A DNA stretch of 33,121 bases, from positions 1 to 33,121 of the forward strand of contig CAZWHW010000018.1 in the NCBI GenBank assembly GCA_964633815.1. Reading direction: 5' to 3'. Below are positions 24,863-32,885 of this stretch, one piece after another. Each line of letters opens with the position of its first letter. Position 1 is the first letter of the stretch. This DNA is from CALKZN01 sp964633815 (lineage in GTDB: Bacteria > Pseudomonadota > Gammaproteobacteria > Arenicellales > Arenicellaceae). Under the pieces are notes generated by a model, which had not been told where the DNA came from, made no database searches, and saw nothing but the letters and a program-made list of their open reading frames with translations. Position numbers and translations under genes: made by a program.

Positions 24863-25705
24863 ATGTTGACTATTCCGTTTACTAAAATGCAAGGCCTTGG
24901 CAATGATTTTGTTGTCTTAGATTTTGTCAATCAACCTATTGAACTCAGCGAACAGCAATTTGCTCAAATTGCCGATCGCCGCTTTGGGGTTGGCTGTGAT
25001 CAAATTTTGATTGTTGAACCTTCTGAAACAGCTGGAATAGACTTTCATTATCGCATCATCAATGCCAATGGCAGTGAAGTCGGACAATGCGGTAATGGCG
25101 CGCGCTGCCTAGCAAAATTTGTTCATCAACACGGCCTGACTACTAAAACTTCAATCAATGTAGCTACATCAACTAGTGTGATGAACTTGCAAACTAATCC
25201 AACTGGAGATGTTACTGTCAATATGGGCAAGGTCAGTTTTACACCTGAAGAAATTCCGTTTGATGCCAATGATGTTAGCCAACGTAATGGTCTTTATACG
25301 ATCCCGCTTAATCAAACTAAAGAAGTATCAATCGCTATTGCCAATATAGGCAACCCGCATTGTATGTTGCTAGTAGACGATATAGAAACTACTAAAGTTG
25401 AAGAAATTGGCAAACAACTAGAGTCTCATCAACGTTTTCCTGAAAAAGTGAATGTTGGCTTTATGCAAATGCTCAATCCCGATGAAATAAAATTACGGGT
25501 ATTTGAGCGTGGTGCTGGAGAAACCATGGCTTGTGGGAGCGGCGCTTGTGCCGCTGTTGCAATGGGTCAAGAACTCGGCTTATTATGCGAAAATGTCATT
25601 GTTCATCTATTAGGTGGTGAATTACATATTCGCCGAACGCCAGAAAATGATATGATAATGACAGGCGCAGCTGAATTTTGCTTCACGGGTGAAATAACCC
25701 TTTAA
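24863..25705 (+). CDS. dapF: Diaminopimelate epimerase
   Basis: This 280-residue enzyme converts LL-DAP to meso-DAP, the precursor of lysine and of the peptidoglycan peptide. Both catalytic cysteines are in their signatures: C76 in NANGSEVGQCGNGARC and C224 in GETMACGSGACAA. The N-terminal FTKMQGLGNDFVVLD is canonical and the length is usual (about 275). The order dapF-DUF484-xerC is that of E. coli and many gammaproteobacteria; cysQ as an upstream member is the local variation. Confidence 0.97.
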   Translation: MLTIPFTKMQGLGNDFVVLDFVNQPIELSEQQFAQIADRRFGVGCDQILIVEPSETAGIDFHYRIINANGSEVGQCGNGARCLAKFVHQHGLTTKTSINVATSTSVMNLQTNPTGDVTVNMGKVSFTPEEIPFDANDVSQRNGLYTIPLNQTKEVSIAIANIGNPHCMLLVDDIETTKVEEIGKQLESHQRFPEKVNVGFMQMLNPDEIKLRVFERGAGETMACGSGACAAVAMGQELGLLCENVIVHLLGGELHIRRTPENDMIMTGAAEFCFTGEITL

Positions 25706-25724
25706 CAAGTGACGGTAACGTAAA

Positions 25725-26480
25725 ATGACAAAATCAACGAACAAAAAGACTACCAAAGTAAAACTATCTGCCATGTCTGAAGCAGACCAGGTTCGTGCAT
25801 TGTCAGCTTTGTTAAAGGCTCAGCCCGATATTTTTCAAAAAGAGCCAAAGCTAATTGAAAACTTAAACTTTGGCAACCAAAAAATAGGCAACGTTACTAT
25901 GCTTGCTAACCGTCAAACGGAACGTTTAAAAGAAGAACTAAACAAAAATAAAAGCCGCACTCAAGATTTATTAGACAATGCCCGGTATTTTGATGAACTC
26001 ACAAATAAGATATATGCACTTATTTATGACTTGATGCCCTGTGAAGATATCAATGAAATGCTAGATATAGTTGCAAAAAGATCTTCTGATTTGTTCAACG
26101 TAGATTTTGTCGAGTTCAAAAGTACACTTGTCGTAAATGATCTAAATAAAGCATTTGAATTAACCAATTTTTTTGATACTAGCCTCGATTCACATTCAGA
26201 CTACCAACATATAATGACCCGACTTTCGCAAGGCAAATGCTTATGTAGCGACCGTTTTCCACCATCTGTGCTCAACTTCTTCTTTCCTGATCACAGTAAT
26301 GACATTAAATCTGTCGCATTTATTCCACTTTTTGATAAAGAACCTCAAGATGCTTTTGGTGTTCTCGCTTATGGTTCAAAAGACGCCAAAAAGTTTTCTT
26401 CTGGTTTACGGGGCACCATACACTTAGAAAGAATTGGTAAAATTATGGCGTTAACTCTAAAACGAATTCTTAACTCGTAA
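25725..26480 (+). CDS. DUF484 family protein (GAF-like)
   Basis: The 251-residue cytoplasmic protein lies between dapF and xerC, the fixed position of DUF484 (YigA in E. coli). The N-terminal family segment is recognisable (ALSALLKAQPDIFQKEPKLI, then LANRQTERLKEEL), followed by a short coiled coil and a GAF-like domain at about 90-245. The C-terminal part contains SVAFIPLFDKEPQDAFGVLA, typical of the core GAF strands, and ends FSSGLRGTIHLERIGKIMAL. The biochemical role is not established. The basic, Lys-rich first 15 residues are not conserved in the family as I know it. Confidence 0.87.
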   Translation: MTKSTNKKTTKVKLSAMSEADQVRALSALLKAQPDIFQKEPKLIENLNFGNQKIGNVTMLANRQTERLKEELNKNKSRTQDLLDNARYFDELTNKIYALIYDLMPCEDINEMLDIVAKRSSDLFNVDFVEFKSTLVVNDLNKAFELTNFFDTSLDSHSDYQHIMTRLSQGKCLCSDRFPPSVLNFFFPDHSNDIKSVAFIPLFDKEPQDAFGVLAYGSKDAKKFSSGLRGTIHLERIGKIMALTLKRILNS

Positions 26481-26495
26481 ATCAGTCCATGCAAT

Positions 26496-27389
26496 ATGTG
26501 GGACGATATAAATCAATACCTGCATACTCTCACCGTTGAACGCAGGCTGTCAGAACATACAGTCAGCAACTATCGCCGTGATGTCCAAAAATTAGTAGAT
26601 TTCACCAATCAATATTCCATCAATCTATGGCATGGCTTAAACGTAAAAGAAGCCCGAAACTTTGCCGCTAAACTGCATGCTTCTGGTCTACACCCGAAAA
26701 GCATACAACGCATTTTGTCAGCGTGTCGAAGCTTATGTAATTTTCTGGTTGAACGTCGCTTACTTGAATTAAACCCGTTTATTGATGTTCGCGCGCCAAA
26801 AGTGCCAAAAACACTCCCAAAAACTCTGACTGCGGAACAGCTTTCCCAACTCATCGAAATTAAGCCAGACGACCCATTGAGCTTCCGAGATCAAGCATTT
26901 ATGGAATTGTTTTATTCATCTGGACTGCGCCTATCTGAACTTTGCAATCTGAATTTAAATGACATGATGTTCGATCAAGCGATTGTCAGAGTCACAGGCA
27001 AAGGCAATAAAATGCGTGATATTCCAGTCGGCAGTATGGCAATCAGTGCATTAAAGCAATGGTTACTACAACGAAATTCACTTCCTCTAAAAGACTTCGA
27101 AGCAGTTTTTGTTAGCAAGTGGGGTAGGCGTATATCTCCTCGGAGCATTCAACAACGGTTAAAACATTGGGCAAAAAAACAAGGACTAGATGTGAATATC
27201 ACTCCGCATATACTGAGACATAGCTTCGCTAGTCATATGCTGGAATCCAGTGGTGAATTGCGTTCTGTGCAGGAATTATTGGGCCATGCAAATATCAGCA
27301 CAACGCAAATATATACTCATCTCGATTTTCAACATCTCGCCAAAGTCTATGACCAAGCTCACCCGCGAGCGAAAAAGAAAAATACATAA
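26496..27389 (+). CDS. xerC: Tyrosine recombinase XerC
   Basis: This 297-residue recombinase resolves chromosome dimers at dif together with XerD. The SAM-like N-terminal DNA-binding domain is at 1-100 (QYLHTLTVERRLSEHTVSNY). The catalytic residues are R145 (SSGLRLSEL), the lysine in TGKGNKMR, H238 and R241 (HILRHSFASHML), H264 (LGHANISTTQIYTH) and the nucleophile Y273. Its place after dapF and DUF484 separates it from XerD. The start at 26496 lies 16 bases after the DUF484 stop; another ATG at 26490 is out of frame. Confidence 0.96.
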   Translation: MWDDINQYLHTLTVERRLSEHTVSNYRRDVQKLVDFTNQYSINLWHGLNVKEARNFAAKLHASGLHPKSIQRILSACRSLCNFLVERRLLELNPFIDVRAPKVPKTLPKTLTAEQLSQLIEIKPDDPLSFRDQAFMELFYSSGLRLSELCNLNLNDMMFDQAIVRVTGKGNKMRDIPVGSMAISALKQWLLQRNSLPLKDFEAVFVSKWGRRISPRSIQQRLKHWAKKQGLDVNITPHILRHSFASHMLESSGELRSVQELLGHANISTTQIYTHLDFQHLAKVYDQAHPRAKKKNT

Positions 27390-27420
27390 AAAAAGCGCTT
27401 CACTCTAGAAGCGCTTTTTT
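27389..27420. terminator. Bidirectional terminator between xerC and ppa
   Basis: A perfect 13-bp stem (27389-27401 with 27408-27420) with a 6-base loop, A-rich before and T-rich after. It serves both convergent genes. Confidence 0.92.
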
Positions 27421-27438
27421 ATTTACTTCAAGCTAATG

Positions 27439-27975
27439 TTAGCCATAGGTATTCTGGTAGCTTTCTACTGAAGCAAGAATTTCTTTTCGAGCTTCATCTT
27501 TACCAGCCCAACCTTTGATTTTGACCCATTTATTTCTTTCAAGGTCTTTATAGTGCTCAAAGAAATGGGCAATTTTATCTAATTGCTCAGTTGGGATATC
27601 ACGAAATGTATTGACGTTGGTATACCATTTAGTCAATTTATCAATCGGAACAGCCAAAATTTTCGCATCCATACCCGCCTCATCTTCCATTTCCAAAACA
27701 CCGACTGGGCGGCAGCGAACTACCGAACCAAGAGCCAATGGAAAAGGTGCTAAAACCAATACATCAACCGGGTCTCCATCATCAGACAAAGTTTGCGGGA
27801 TATATCCATAGTTACACGGATATTGCATCGCAGTTGACATAAAGCGGTCAACAAATAATGCACCAGTATCCTTATCAACTTCATATTTGATTGGATCGGC
27901 ATGGCGAGGAATTTCTACGATTACATTAATGTCATCAGGCAATGAATAACCCGGAGAAACTTTGTCTAATCTCAT
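27439..27975 (-). CDS. ppa: Soluble inorganic pyrophosphatase (family I)
   Basis: The product hydrolyses pyrophosphate to phosphate. The frame is open from a TTG at 27987, but I chose the ATG at 27975 because it gives MRLDKVSPGYSLPDDINVIV, which aligns end to end with the E. coli Ppa N-terminus (178 residues against 176). The metal and substrate motifs are present: EIPRHADPIKYEVDKDTGAL, RFMSTAMQYPCNYGYIPQTL, the signature DGDPVDVLVL, and the C-terminal AHFFEHYKDLERNKWVKIKG. It is cytoplasmic. It diverges from the membrane pyrophosphatase gene, so two enzymes for one substrate share a 275-base control region. Confidence 0.95.
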   Translation of the reverse strand: MRLDKVSPGYSLPDDINVIVEIPRHADPIKYEVDKDTGALFVDRFMSTAMQYPCNYGYIPQTLSDDGDPVDVLVLAPFPLALGSVVRCRPVGVLEMEDEAGMDAKILAVPIDKLTKWYTNVNTFRDIPTEQLDKIAHFFEHYKDLERNKWVKIKGWAGKDEARKEILASVESYQNTYG

Positions 27976-28087
27976 TTTAGTGCTCAAAATTTGTGGTCAA
28001 TTGGAATCGGCGTTATTATTACACATAGTCAGTCAGCAAAACACTATGAGAGTAACACTTTATGTTTTTAATTGACCGATACAAGCA

Positions 28088-28104
28088 GAGAAAAAACTTT
28101 TCTC
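28088..28104. promoter_or_regulatory. Palindrome between ppa and hppA
   Basis: GAGAAAA and TTTTCTC form a perfect inverted repeat around AAC in the middle of the ppa-hppA divergent region. It could be an operator or a leader hairpin. No convincing pair of promoter boxes was found in this region; TTGACC at 28072-28077 is the best -35 candidate but lacks a -10. Confidence 0.3.
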
Positions 28105-28250
28105 ATCATAAAAATAATAGAATTTCAAAAAAGCATTTTAAGGCATTCAATAGTTCATTCTATTTCAATGTTTGGTAAAACAATAATAAACCAAATTTGC
28201 TTAGTTTATGTTTTTTTGGCGTTCTTGACCTTAAAGAGGAGCTTAACAAT

Positions 28251-30263
28251 ATGATTTCGGCAATTTTGCCTATTTTACTAGGTATTGGTGGCCTTGTGGC
28301 TGCCGCATACATATATTCACTCGTCAATCAAATATCAGTTGCAGAAGGCAAAGTAGCCAGCATCGGTGACCAAATTCACAGAGGTGCAATGGTATTTATA
28401 CGCCGCGAATATAGCATTCTCGCAATTTTTATATTGATCGTTGGTATCTTAATTGCATTTTCAGATTTAGGGTTTAAAACCTTATTTGCTTTTGTTGTCG
28501 GCGCTGCATGTTCTGGCATAGCAGGTTATATCGGCATGTATACAGCCACAAAAGCTAATGTCAGAACCACTACTGCTGCCCACGAAAAAGGTGCACCTGA
28601 AGCTTTAGAAGCCGCTTTTTATGGTGGTTCAATTATGGGGCTTTGCGTTGCGGCAATGGGTCTATTAGGCTTGGGTATTTTGTATTTATTTTTTGGCGGT
28701 GACCCAGAGTCAGCACATACCATTCATGGCTTTGGTATGGGCGCGTCTTGTGTTGCATTATTTTCTCGCGTAGGCGGCGGTATTTTTACCAAAAGTGCAG
28801 ACGTCGGCGCTGATTTAGTCGGCAAAGTTGAAGCGGGCATTCCTGAAGATGATCCCCGCAACCCGGCCGTTATTGCTGACAATGTCGGTGATAATGTTGG
28901 TGATGTTGCGGGTATGGGCTCTGATATTTTTGAATCATATTGTGGCTCAATTATCGCGACCATTGCCATTGCGGCAACGTTAAGTACTGCAATGATCGAC
29001 AAACTAGGTGCACAAAATACGTTAATGTTTCTACCCTTAGCACTTGCTTCTTTAGGGCTAATTTGTTCATTGGTAGGTATTTATCTCGTTAAAAAGTATA
29101 GCAATAGTTCACCTGAGAAAGCTCTGCGAGCAGGCACTATTGGCGCATCCATTATCTTTATTGTGACTTCTCTAATTTTAATCAAAATAATGGGCATCTC
29201 TGCTAACGTATGGATGTCGGTTATTGTGGGCACCATTGGCGGTGCAATTATTGGCTTTGTGACTGAATATTACACCGCCAGTAAACCAGTTAGAGATATC
29301 GCAGCTAGTGGTGAAACCGGTTCAGCAACAGTTATCATCAAAGGCTTTGCGATCGGTATGCAATCAGTTGTTGTGCCGATTTTGACACTCTGTCTGGTGA
29401 TTTATTTGTCCACAGAATTTTCTGGCCTTTATGGCGTAGGCATCGCCGCCGTAGGCATGTTAGCAACTGTGGGCATCACTATGGCAATCGACGCCTATGG
29501 CCCCGTGGCTGACAATGCTGGTGGCATCGCAGAAATGGCTGGGCTGGGTGAAGAAACCCGTAAAATTACCGATTCATTAGATGAACTTGGCAACACAACA
29601 GCTGCGATTGGTAAAGGCTTTGCGATTGGCGCGGCAGCTCTAGCGGCTTTGGCAATTATTTCTGCCTTTATCGAAACAGTATCAGCGCGAATTCCCGACT
29701 TTGCACTCGAGATCAATAATCCAGAGGTGCTCATCGGCATGTTTATTGGCGGCATGTTTCCATTTTTGGTGGCAAGCCTAACTATGACCGCTGTTGGTGA
29801 TGCCGCCTTTGATATGATCAAAGAAGTGCGTCGGCAATTCAAAGAAATTCCAGGCCTCTTAGAAGGCAAAGAAGGCGTTGAACCAGATACTGAACGATGT
29901 GTTGATATTGCCACAACCGCAGCTTTAAAGCGTATGGTTTTACCAGGTGTATTAGCAGTATTTTCCCCTGTAGTTGTCGGCTTCGTCATTGGCGCCGAAG
30001 CGCTTGGTGGCATGCTTGGCGGCGCGCTACTAGGTTGCGTTCTACTTGCAATCAGCATGGCAAATGCTGGTGGCGCTTGGGATAATGCCAAGAAATATGT
30101 CGAGCGCGGCAATCATGGTGGCAAAGGCTCCGACACCCACAAAGCTTGTGTCGTTGGCGATACTGTAGGTGACCCTTTCAAAGACACTTCAGGCCCATCA
30201 ATGAATATTTTGATTAATGTGATGGCAATCGTGAGTTTAGTTATTGCACCGTTATTAAGTTAA
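28251..30263 (+). CDS. hppA: Membrane-bound ion-pumping pyrophosphatase, K+-dependent type
   Basis: The frame is open from a TTG at 28197, but AGAGGAG at 28235-28241 sits 9 bases before the ATG at 28251, which gives a normal membrane N-terminus (MISAILPILLGIGGLVAAAY) and 670 residues. Some 15-16 transmembrane helices are seen. The pyrophosphate-binding loops are intact: KSADVGADLVGKVEAGIPED, DNVGDNVGDVAGMGSDIFES, and KKYVERGNHGGKGSDTHKA with DPFKDTSGPSMN. The motif GNTTAA has Ala where K+-independent H+ pumps have Lys, so this is the K+-dependent subfamily, which pumps Na+, H+ or both. It uses pyrophosphate energy to charge the membrane. Confidence 0.94.
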   Translation: MISAILPILLGIGGLVAAAYIYSLVNQISVAEGKVASIGDQIHRGAMVFIRREYSILAIFILIVGILIAFSDLGFKTLFAFVVGAACSGIAGYIGMYTATKANVRTTTAAHEKGAPEALEAAFYGGSIMGLCVAAMGLLGLGILYLFFGGDPESAHTIHGFGMGASCVALFSRVGGGIFTKSADVGADLVGKVEAGIPEDDPRNPAVIADNVGDNVGDVAGMGSDIFESYCGSIIATIAIAATLSTAMIDKLGAQNTLMFLPLALASLGLICSLVGIYLVKKYSNSSPEKALRAGTIGASIIFIVTSLILIKIMGISANVWMSVIVGTIGGAIIGFVTEYYTASKPVRDIAASGETGSATVIIKGFAIGMQSVVVPILTLCLVIYLSTEFSGLYGVGIAAVGMLATVGITMAIDAYGPVADNAGGIAEMAGLGEETRKITDSLDELGNTTAAIGKGFAIGAAALAALAIISAFIETVSARIPDFALEINNPEVLIGMFIGGMFPFLVASLTMTAVGDAAFDMIKEVRRQFKEIPGLLEGKEGVEPDTERCVDIATTAALKRMVLPGVLAVFSPVVVGFVIGAEALGGMLGGALLGCVLLAISMANAGGAWDNAKKYVERGNHGGKGSDTHKACVVGDTVGDPFKDTSGPSMNILINVMAIVSLVIAPLLS

Positions 30264-30292
30264 TCACAACTTAGTTACACTCAAATAGATTG

Positions 30293-30317
30293 AAAAGCCC
30301 CGTTTAACGGGGTTTTT
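30293..30317 (+). terminator. Rho-independent terminator of hppA
   Basis: CCCCG and CGGGG form a GC-rich stem around TTTAA, flanked by A and followed by five T residues, 30 bases after the hppA stop. Confidence 0.9.
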
Positions 30318-30330
30318 CTTTATCTATACC

Positions 30331-30358
30331 TTGTCAATAACAACAAGCACTGTATACT
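30331..30358 (+). promoter_or_regulatory. Sigma-70 promoter of deaD
   Basis: TTGTCA at 30331-30336 (5 of 6) and TATACT at 30353-30358 (5 of 6) with a 16-base spacer. A start near 30365 would give a leader of about 150 bases before the deaD ATG. Confidence 0.55.
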
Positions 30359-30370
30359 CCGCGATCCTTA

Positions 30371-30498
30371 ACTTGCAACGATACCGACGCAAGTGAACAT
30401 TGGGCTCTAGTAAATTAAATCATAGAGTCATTATCGATAGAGCGGCATGATAGGGTTTCCGCGAACTTCGATACAACGTGCTTATATTAAGCATCGAA
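30371..30498 (+). promoter_or_regulatory. Structured 5' leader of deaD
   Basis: Two hairpins lie in the predicted leader: ACTTGC (30371-30376) with GCAAGT (30389-30394), and a longer one with TTCGA (30467-30471) pairing TCGAA (30494-30498) and TGCTTA (30479-30484) pairing TAAGCA (30488-30493). The second ends just before the ribosome binding region of deaD. Control of translation is inferred. Confidence 0.45.
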
Positions 30499-30514
30499 AC
30501 TAGCAGAGAATACT

Positions 30515-32338
30515 ATGACAGATTCCCCCGTAATGTTTGACCAGTTAGGTCTACCTGAAACGGTTTTAACAGCCATTAAAGAACTGGGTTACGAACAACC
30601 TTCGCCAATTCAGGCAAAATCGATTCCACCCCTGTTAGAAGGCAGTGACATTCTTGGACAAGCACAAACTGGCACCGGTAAAACGGCCGCTTTTGCTTTG
30701 CCTTTACTAACCCGTATTGATGCAAATAATCGTGCTCCGCAATTATTGATTTTAGCGCCAACGCGCGAACTGGCGATTCAGGTGGCAGAAGCTTGCCAGC
30801 AATATGCCAAACACATGAAAAAAGTTGCGATTTTGCCGATTTATGGCGGTCAGTCCTATCCTATTCAACTCAAGCAACTAAAGCGCGGCGCGCAAATCAT
30901 TGTCGGTACACCTGGCAGGGTTATGGACCACATGCGGCGTGGCACTCTAGTGTTAAATGACCTACAAGCACTGGTGCTTGATGAAGCAGACGAAATGCTA
31001 CGCATGGGTTTCATTGACGATGTCAAATGGGTTTTAGAACAATCGCCACCTGATCGACAAATTGCCTTATTTTCTGCCACCATGCCACGTGAAGTCAAAA
31101 AGGTCGCAGATAAACATTTGGTTGATCCAGTTCACATCCAAATTGCTGCCAAAACGGCGACAGCTGATAAAATTGAACAAAGTTATTGGGTAGTGCGTGG
31201 CACCAACAAATTAGATGCCATCACCCGTATTTTAGAAAATGAAGAAACTGACGGTGTTATCGTGTTTGTTCGAACTAAAAATGCGACCGTCGAACTTTCT
31301 GATCGTTTAGCCGCAAGAGGCTTTCGCAGCGAAGCGCTTAATGGTGACATTCCACAAGCTAACCGCGAAAAAATTATACAACGCCTAAAAGATGGCAAGC
31401 TCGATATTTTAATTGGTACGGATGTTGTTGCCCGTGGCTTAGATGTTGAGCGTATCAGCCATGTTATTAACTATGACGTGCCACATGACACAGAATCGTA
31501 TATTCACCGCATTGGCCGCACAGGTCGAGCGGGTCGAACAGGTAAAGCCATCCTATTTTTATCACCTCGCGAAAAGCGCATGTTACATGCCATTGAACGT
31601 GCTACTAAAAAAGCTATTGAACCTATGTCCTTACCTAGTGTCCAAGACATTAATAAAAACAGGGTGGCGCGATTTAAAAATAAAATCTATGAGACAATCA
31701 ACGCTGAAAATTTAGATTTCTTTTCACAAGTAATTACCGAATTACAACAAGAGCAAGAAATTAGTTCTGAGCAAATAGCCGCCGCTTTAGCGTATATCGC
31801 GCAAGGTGATTCACCACTATTACTAGATGAATCTAAACATCGCGAACAAGCTGAATCCATGGGTTTTCGTGATAATGACGGTGGTCGGGATAGAAAACGT
31901 CGTGAGTCAAAACCTGTCCCCAAAACTAATGCAACGCCTCTTAAAGATTTTCCCGAAGTCGAGATGCAACGTTTTTATTTGGATGTTGGCCGTCGTCATA
32001 ACGTCAAGCCAAGCAATATTGTTGGGGCAATCGCCAACGAAGCCGATTTAGAGAGCCAATACATTGGTGAAATTGAAATTCGAGATAGTTTTTCAACAGT
32101 CGATCTGCCTGAAGATATGCCTGCTGGAATCATGTCGATTTTGAAAAAAGTACGCGTGTCTGGCAGACCATTAGCCATCAAAATCTATGATGGTAAGGTT
32201 GATGAGAGTTTTGATGATTTTTCATCCTCAAAACCTAGATATCGATCGAAGAAAAACAAATCGTTTGATCGCTCAAAAAAATCAGGCAAACAAGGCTATA
32301 AAGGTAAACCTAAACAGCGTGGCAACAAAAAAAGTTAA
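30515..32338 (+). CDS. deaD: DEAD-box RNA helicase DeaD (CsdA)
   Basis: This 607-residue ATP-dependent RNA helicase acts in ribosome assembly, mRNA decay and cold adaptation. The Q motif region is at about 8-33 (GYEQPSPIQ). Motif I AQTGTGKT is at 50-57, Ia APTRELAIQ at 81-89, motif II DEAD at 156-159, motif III SAT near 189, and motif VI HRIGRTGRAGRTG near 330. A DbpA-type RNA-binding domain follows at about 480-555 (FYLDVGRRHNVKPSNIVGAI), then a Lys/Arg/Ser-rich tail. These last two parts distinguish DeaD from RhlE and SrmB. The gene has its own promoter and a long structured leader. Confidence 0.95.
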   Translation: MTDSPVMFDQLGLPETVLTAIKELGYEQPSPIQAKSIPPLLEGSDILGQAQTGTGKTAAFALPLLTRIDANNRAPQLLILAPTRELAIQVAEACQQYAKHMKKVAILPIYGGQSYPIQLKQLKRGAQIIVGTPGRVMDHMRRGTLVLNDLQALVLDEADEMLRMGFIDDVKWVLEQSPPDRQIALFSATMPREVKKVADKHLVDPVHIQIAAKTATADKIEQSYWVVRGTNKLDAITRILENEETDGVIVFVRTKNATVELSDRLAARGFRSEALNGDIPQANREKIIQRLKDGKLDILIGTDVVARGLDVERISHVINYDVPHDTESYIHRIGRTGRAGRTGKAILFLSPREKRMLHAIERATKKAIEPMSLPSVQDINKNRVARFKNKIYETINAENLDFFSQVITELQQEQEISSEQIAAALAYIAQGDSPLLLDESKHREQAESMGFRDNDGGRDRKRRESKPVPKTNATPLKDFPEVEMQRFYLDVGRRHNVKPSNIVGAIANEADLESQYIGEIEIRDSFSTVDLPEDMPAGIMSILKKVRVSGRPLAIKIYDGKVDESFDDFSSSKPRYRSKKNKSFDRSKKSGKQGYKGKPKQRGNKKS

Positions 32339-32348
32339 TAATCTACAA

Positions 32349-32873
32349 TTAACTGTTATTCCAAACTTCTTCGAGAAAAAATTCACTAACTAGAATATTT
32401 TCTCCATTGAGTTTATATAAGGTGCGGCGAGCAAAGATTGAACGATTTGAAAGATCAATCTTTGCTATTTGCCTCGTTTCTAAATTCACTTCAGCATTTT
32501 TGAACAATAAATGTCCTAAAGGAACATTACCAAGTTCGATCAGTTGATGTTTTGAAGCTTGAATCGCTTGATCGGTAATAATACTTCTTGCAAACACCGT
32601 TGCATGTCCATGGCATTTCAGAAGAACTTCTCTGATACGGCATTCAGGCTGCAAATCTAAACCCAATGCCTGCATTTCATGCATATAGGGCTTTGCTCGG
32701 TATTCACCTAGCAACTGCAGTTCAAAATCACCTTGGCTGTAATCTATCAATTGCTTTGTTAAAGACTGATTACCACGCAACCAAGTACGTTGCGCTTCAC
32801 TGAGTAAAATATTTTTACGATGTTGCCAGCTTGCATACGCAGCCAGCGCCTTGAAATCTAACGATTGTTTCAC
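32349..32873 (-). CDS. ubiC: Chorismate lyase UbiC
   Basis: The 174-residue product removes pyruvate from chorismate to make 4-hydroxybenzoate, the first step of ubiquinone synthesis. It aligns well with E. coli UbiC as I remember it: CRIREVLLKCHGHATVFARS (the catalytic Arg and Leu region), LIELGNVPLGHLLFKNAEV, LSNRSIFARRTLYKLNG, and the C-terminal SEFFLEEV with the conserved Glu. The start is GTG at 32871-32873: the frame has a stop five codons upstream, and no ATG exists nearby. No Shine-Dalgarno sequence precedes it, so translation may depend on the upstream peptidase gene, whose stop lies 12 bases away. The GTG codon sits inside the parS site. Confidence 0.9.
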   Translation of the reverse strand: MKQSLDFKALAAYASWQHRKNILLSEAQRTWLRGNQSLTKQLIDYSQGDFELQLLGEYRAKPYMHEMQALGLDLQPECRIREVLLKCHGHATVFARSIITDQAIQASKHQLIELGNVPLGHLLFKNAEVNLETRQIAKIDLSNRSIFARRTLYKLNGENILVSEFFLEEVWNNS

Positions 32874-32881
32874 GTGAAATA
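32866..32881. other. parS: parS site (ParB-binding chromosomal centromere)
   Basis: TGTTTCACGTGAAATA matches the bacterial parS consensus TGTTTCACGTGAAACA at 15 of 16 positions, including the whole 12-base palindromic core TTTCACGTGAAA. ParB binds this sequence and spreads to organise the origin region with ParA and SMC. A chance match of the 12-base core in 33 kb is expected about 0.002 times. No parA or parB gene is in the window. Confidence 0.8.
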
Positions 32882-32885
32882 ATAC

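Noticed and set aside
29495..30112. 205-codon open frame antisense to hppA
   Set aside because: It is a shadow of the coding frame: low-complexity Ala/Ser/Pro composition, no ribosome binding site, no recognisable motif.
31081..31096. CACGTGAA within deaD as parS
   Set aside because: Only about 9 of 16 positions match the consensus and the site is not palindromic beyond the core.
32334..32353. Terminator between deaD and ubiC
   Set aside because: GTTAAT/ATTAAC is a 6-bp AT-only stem with no T run; too weak to call.
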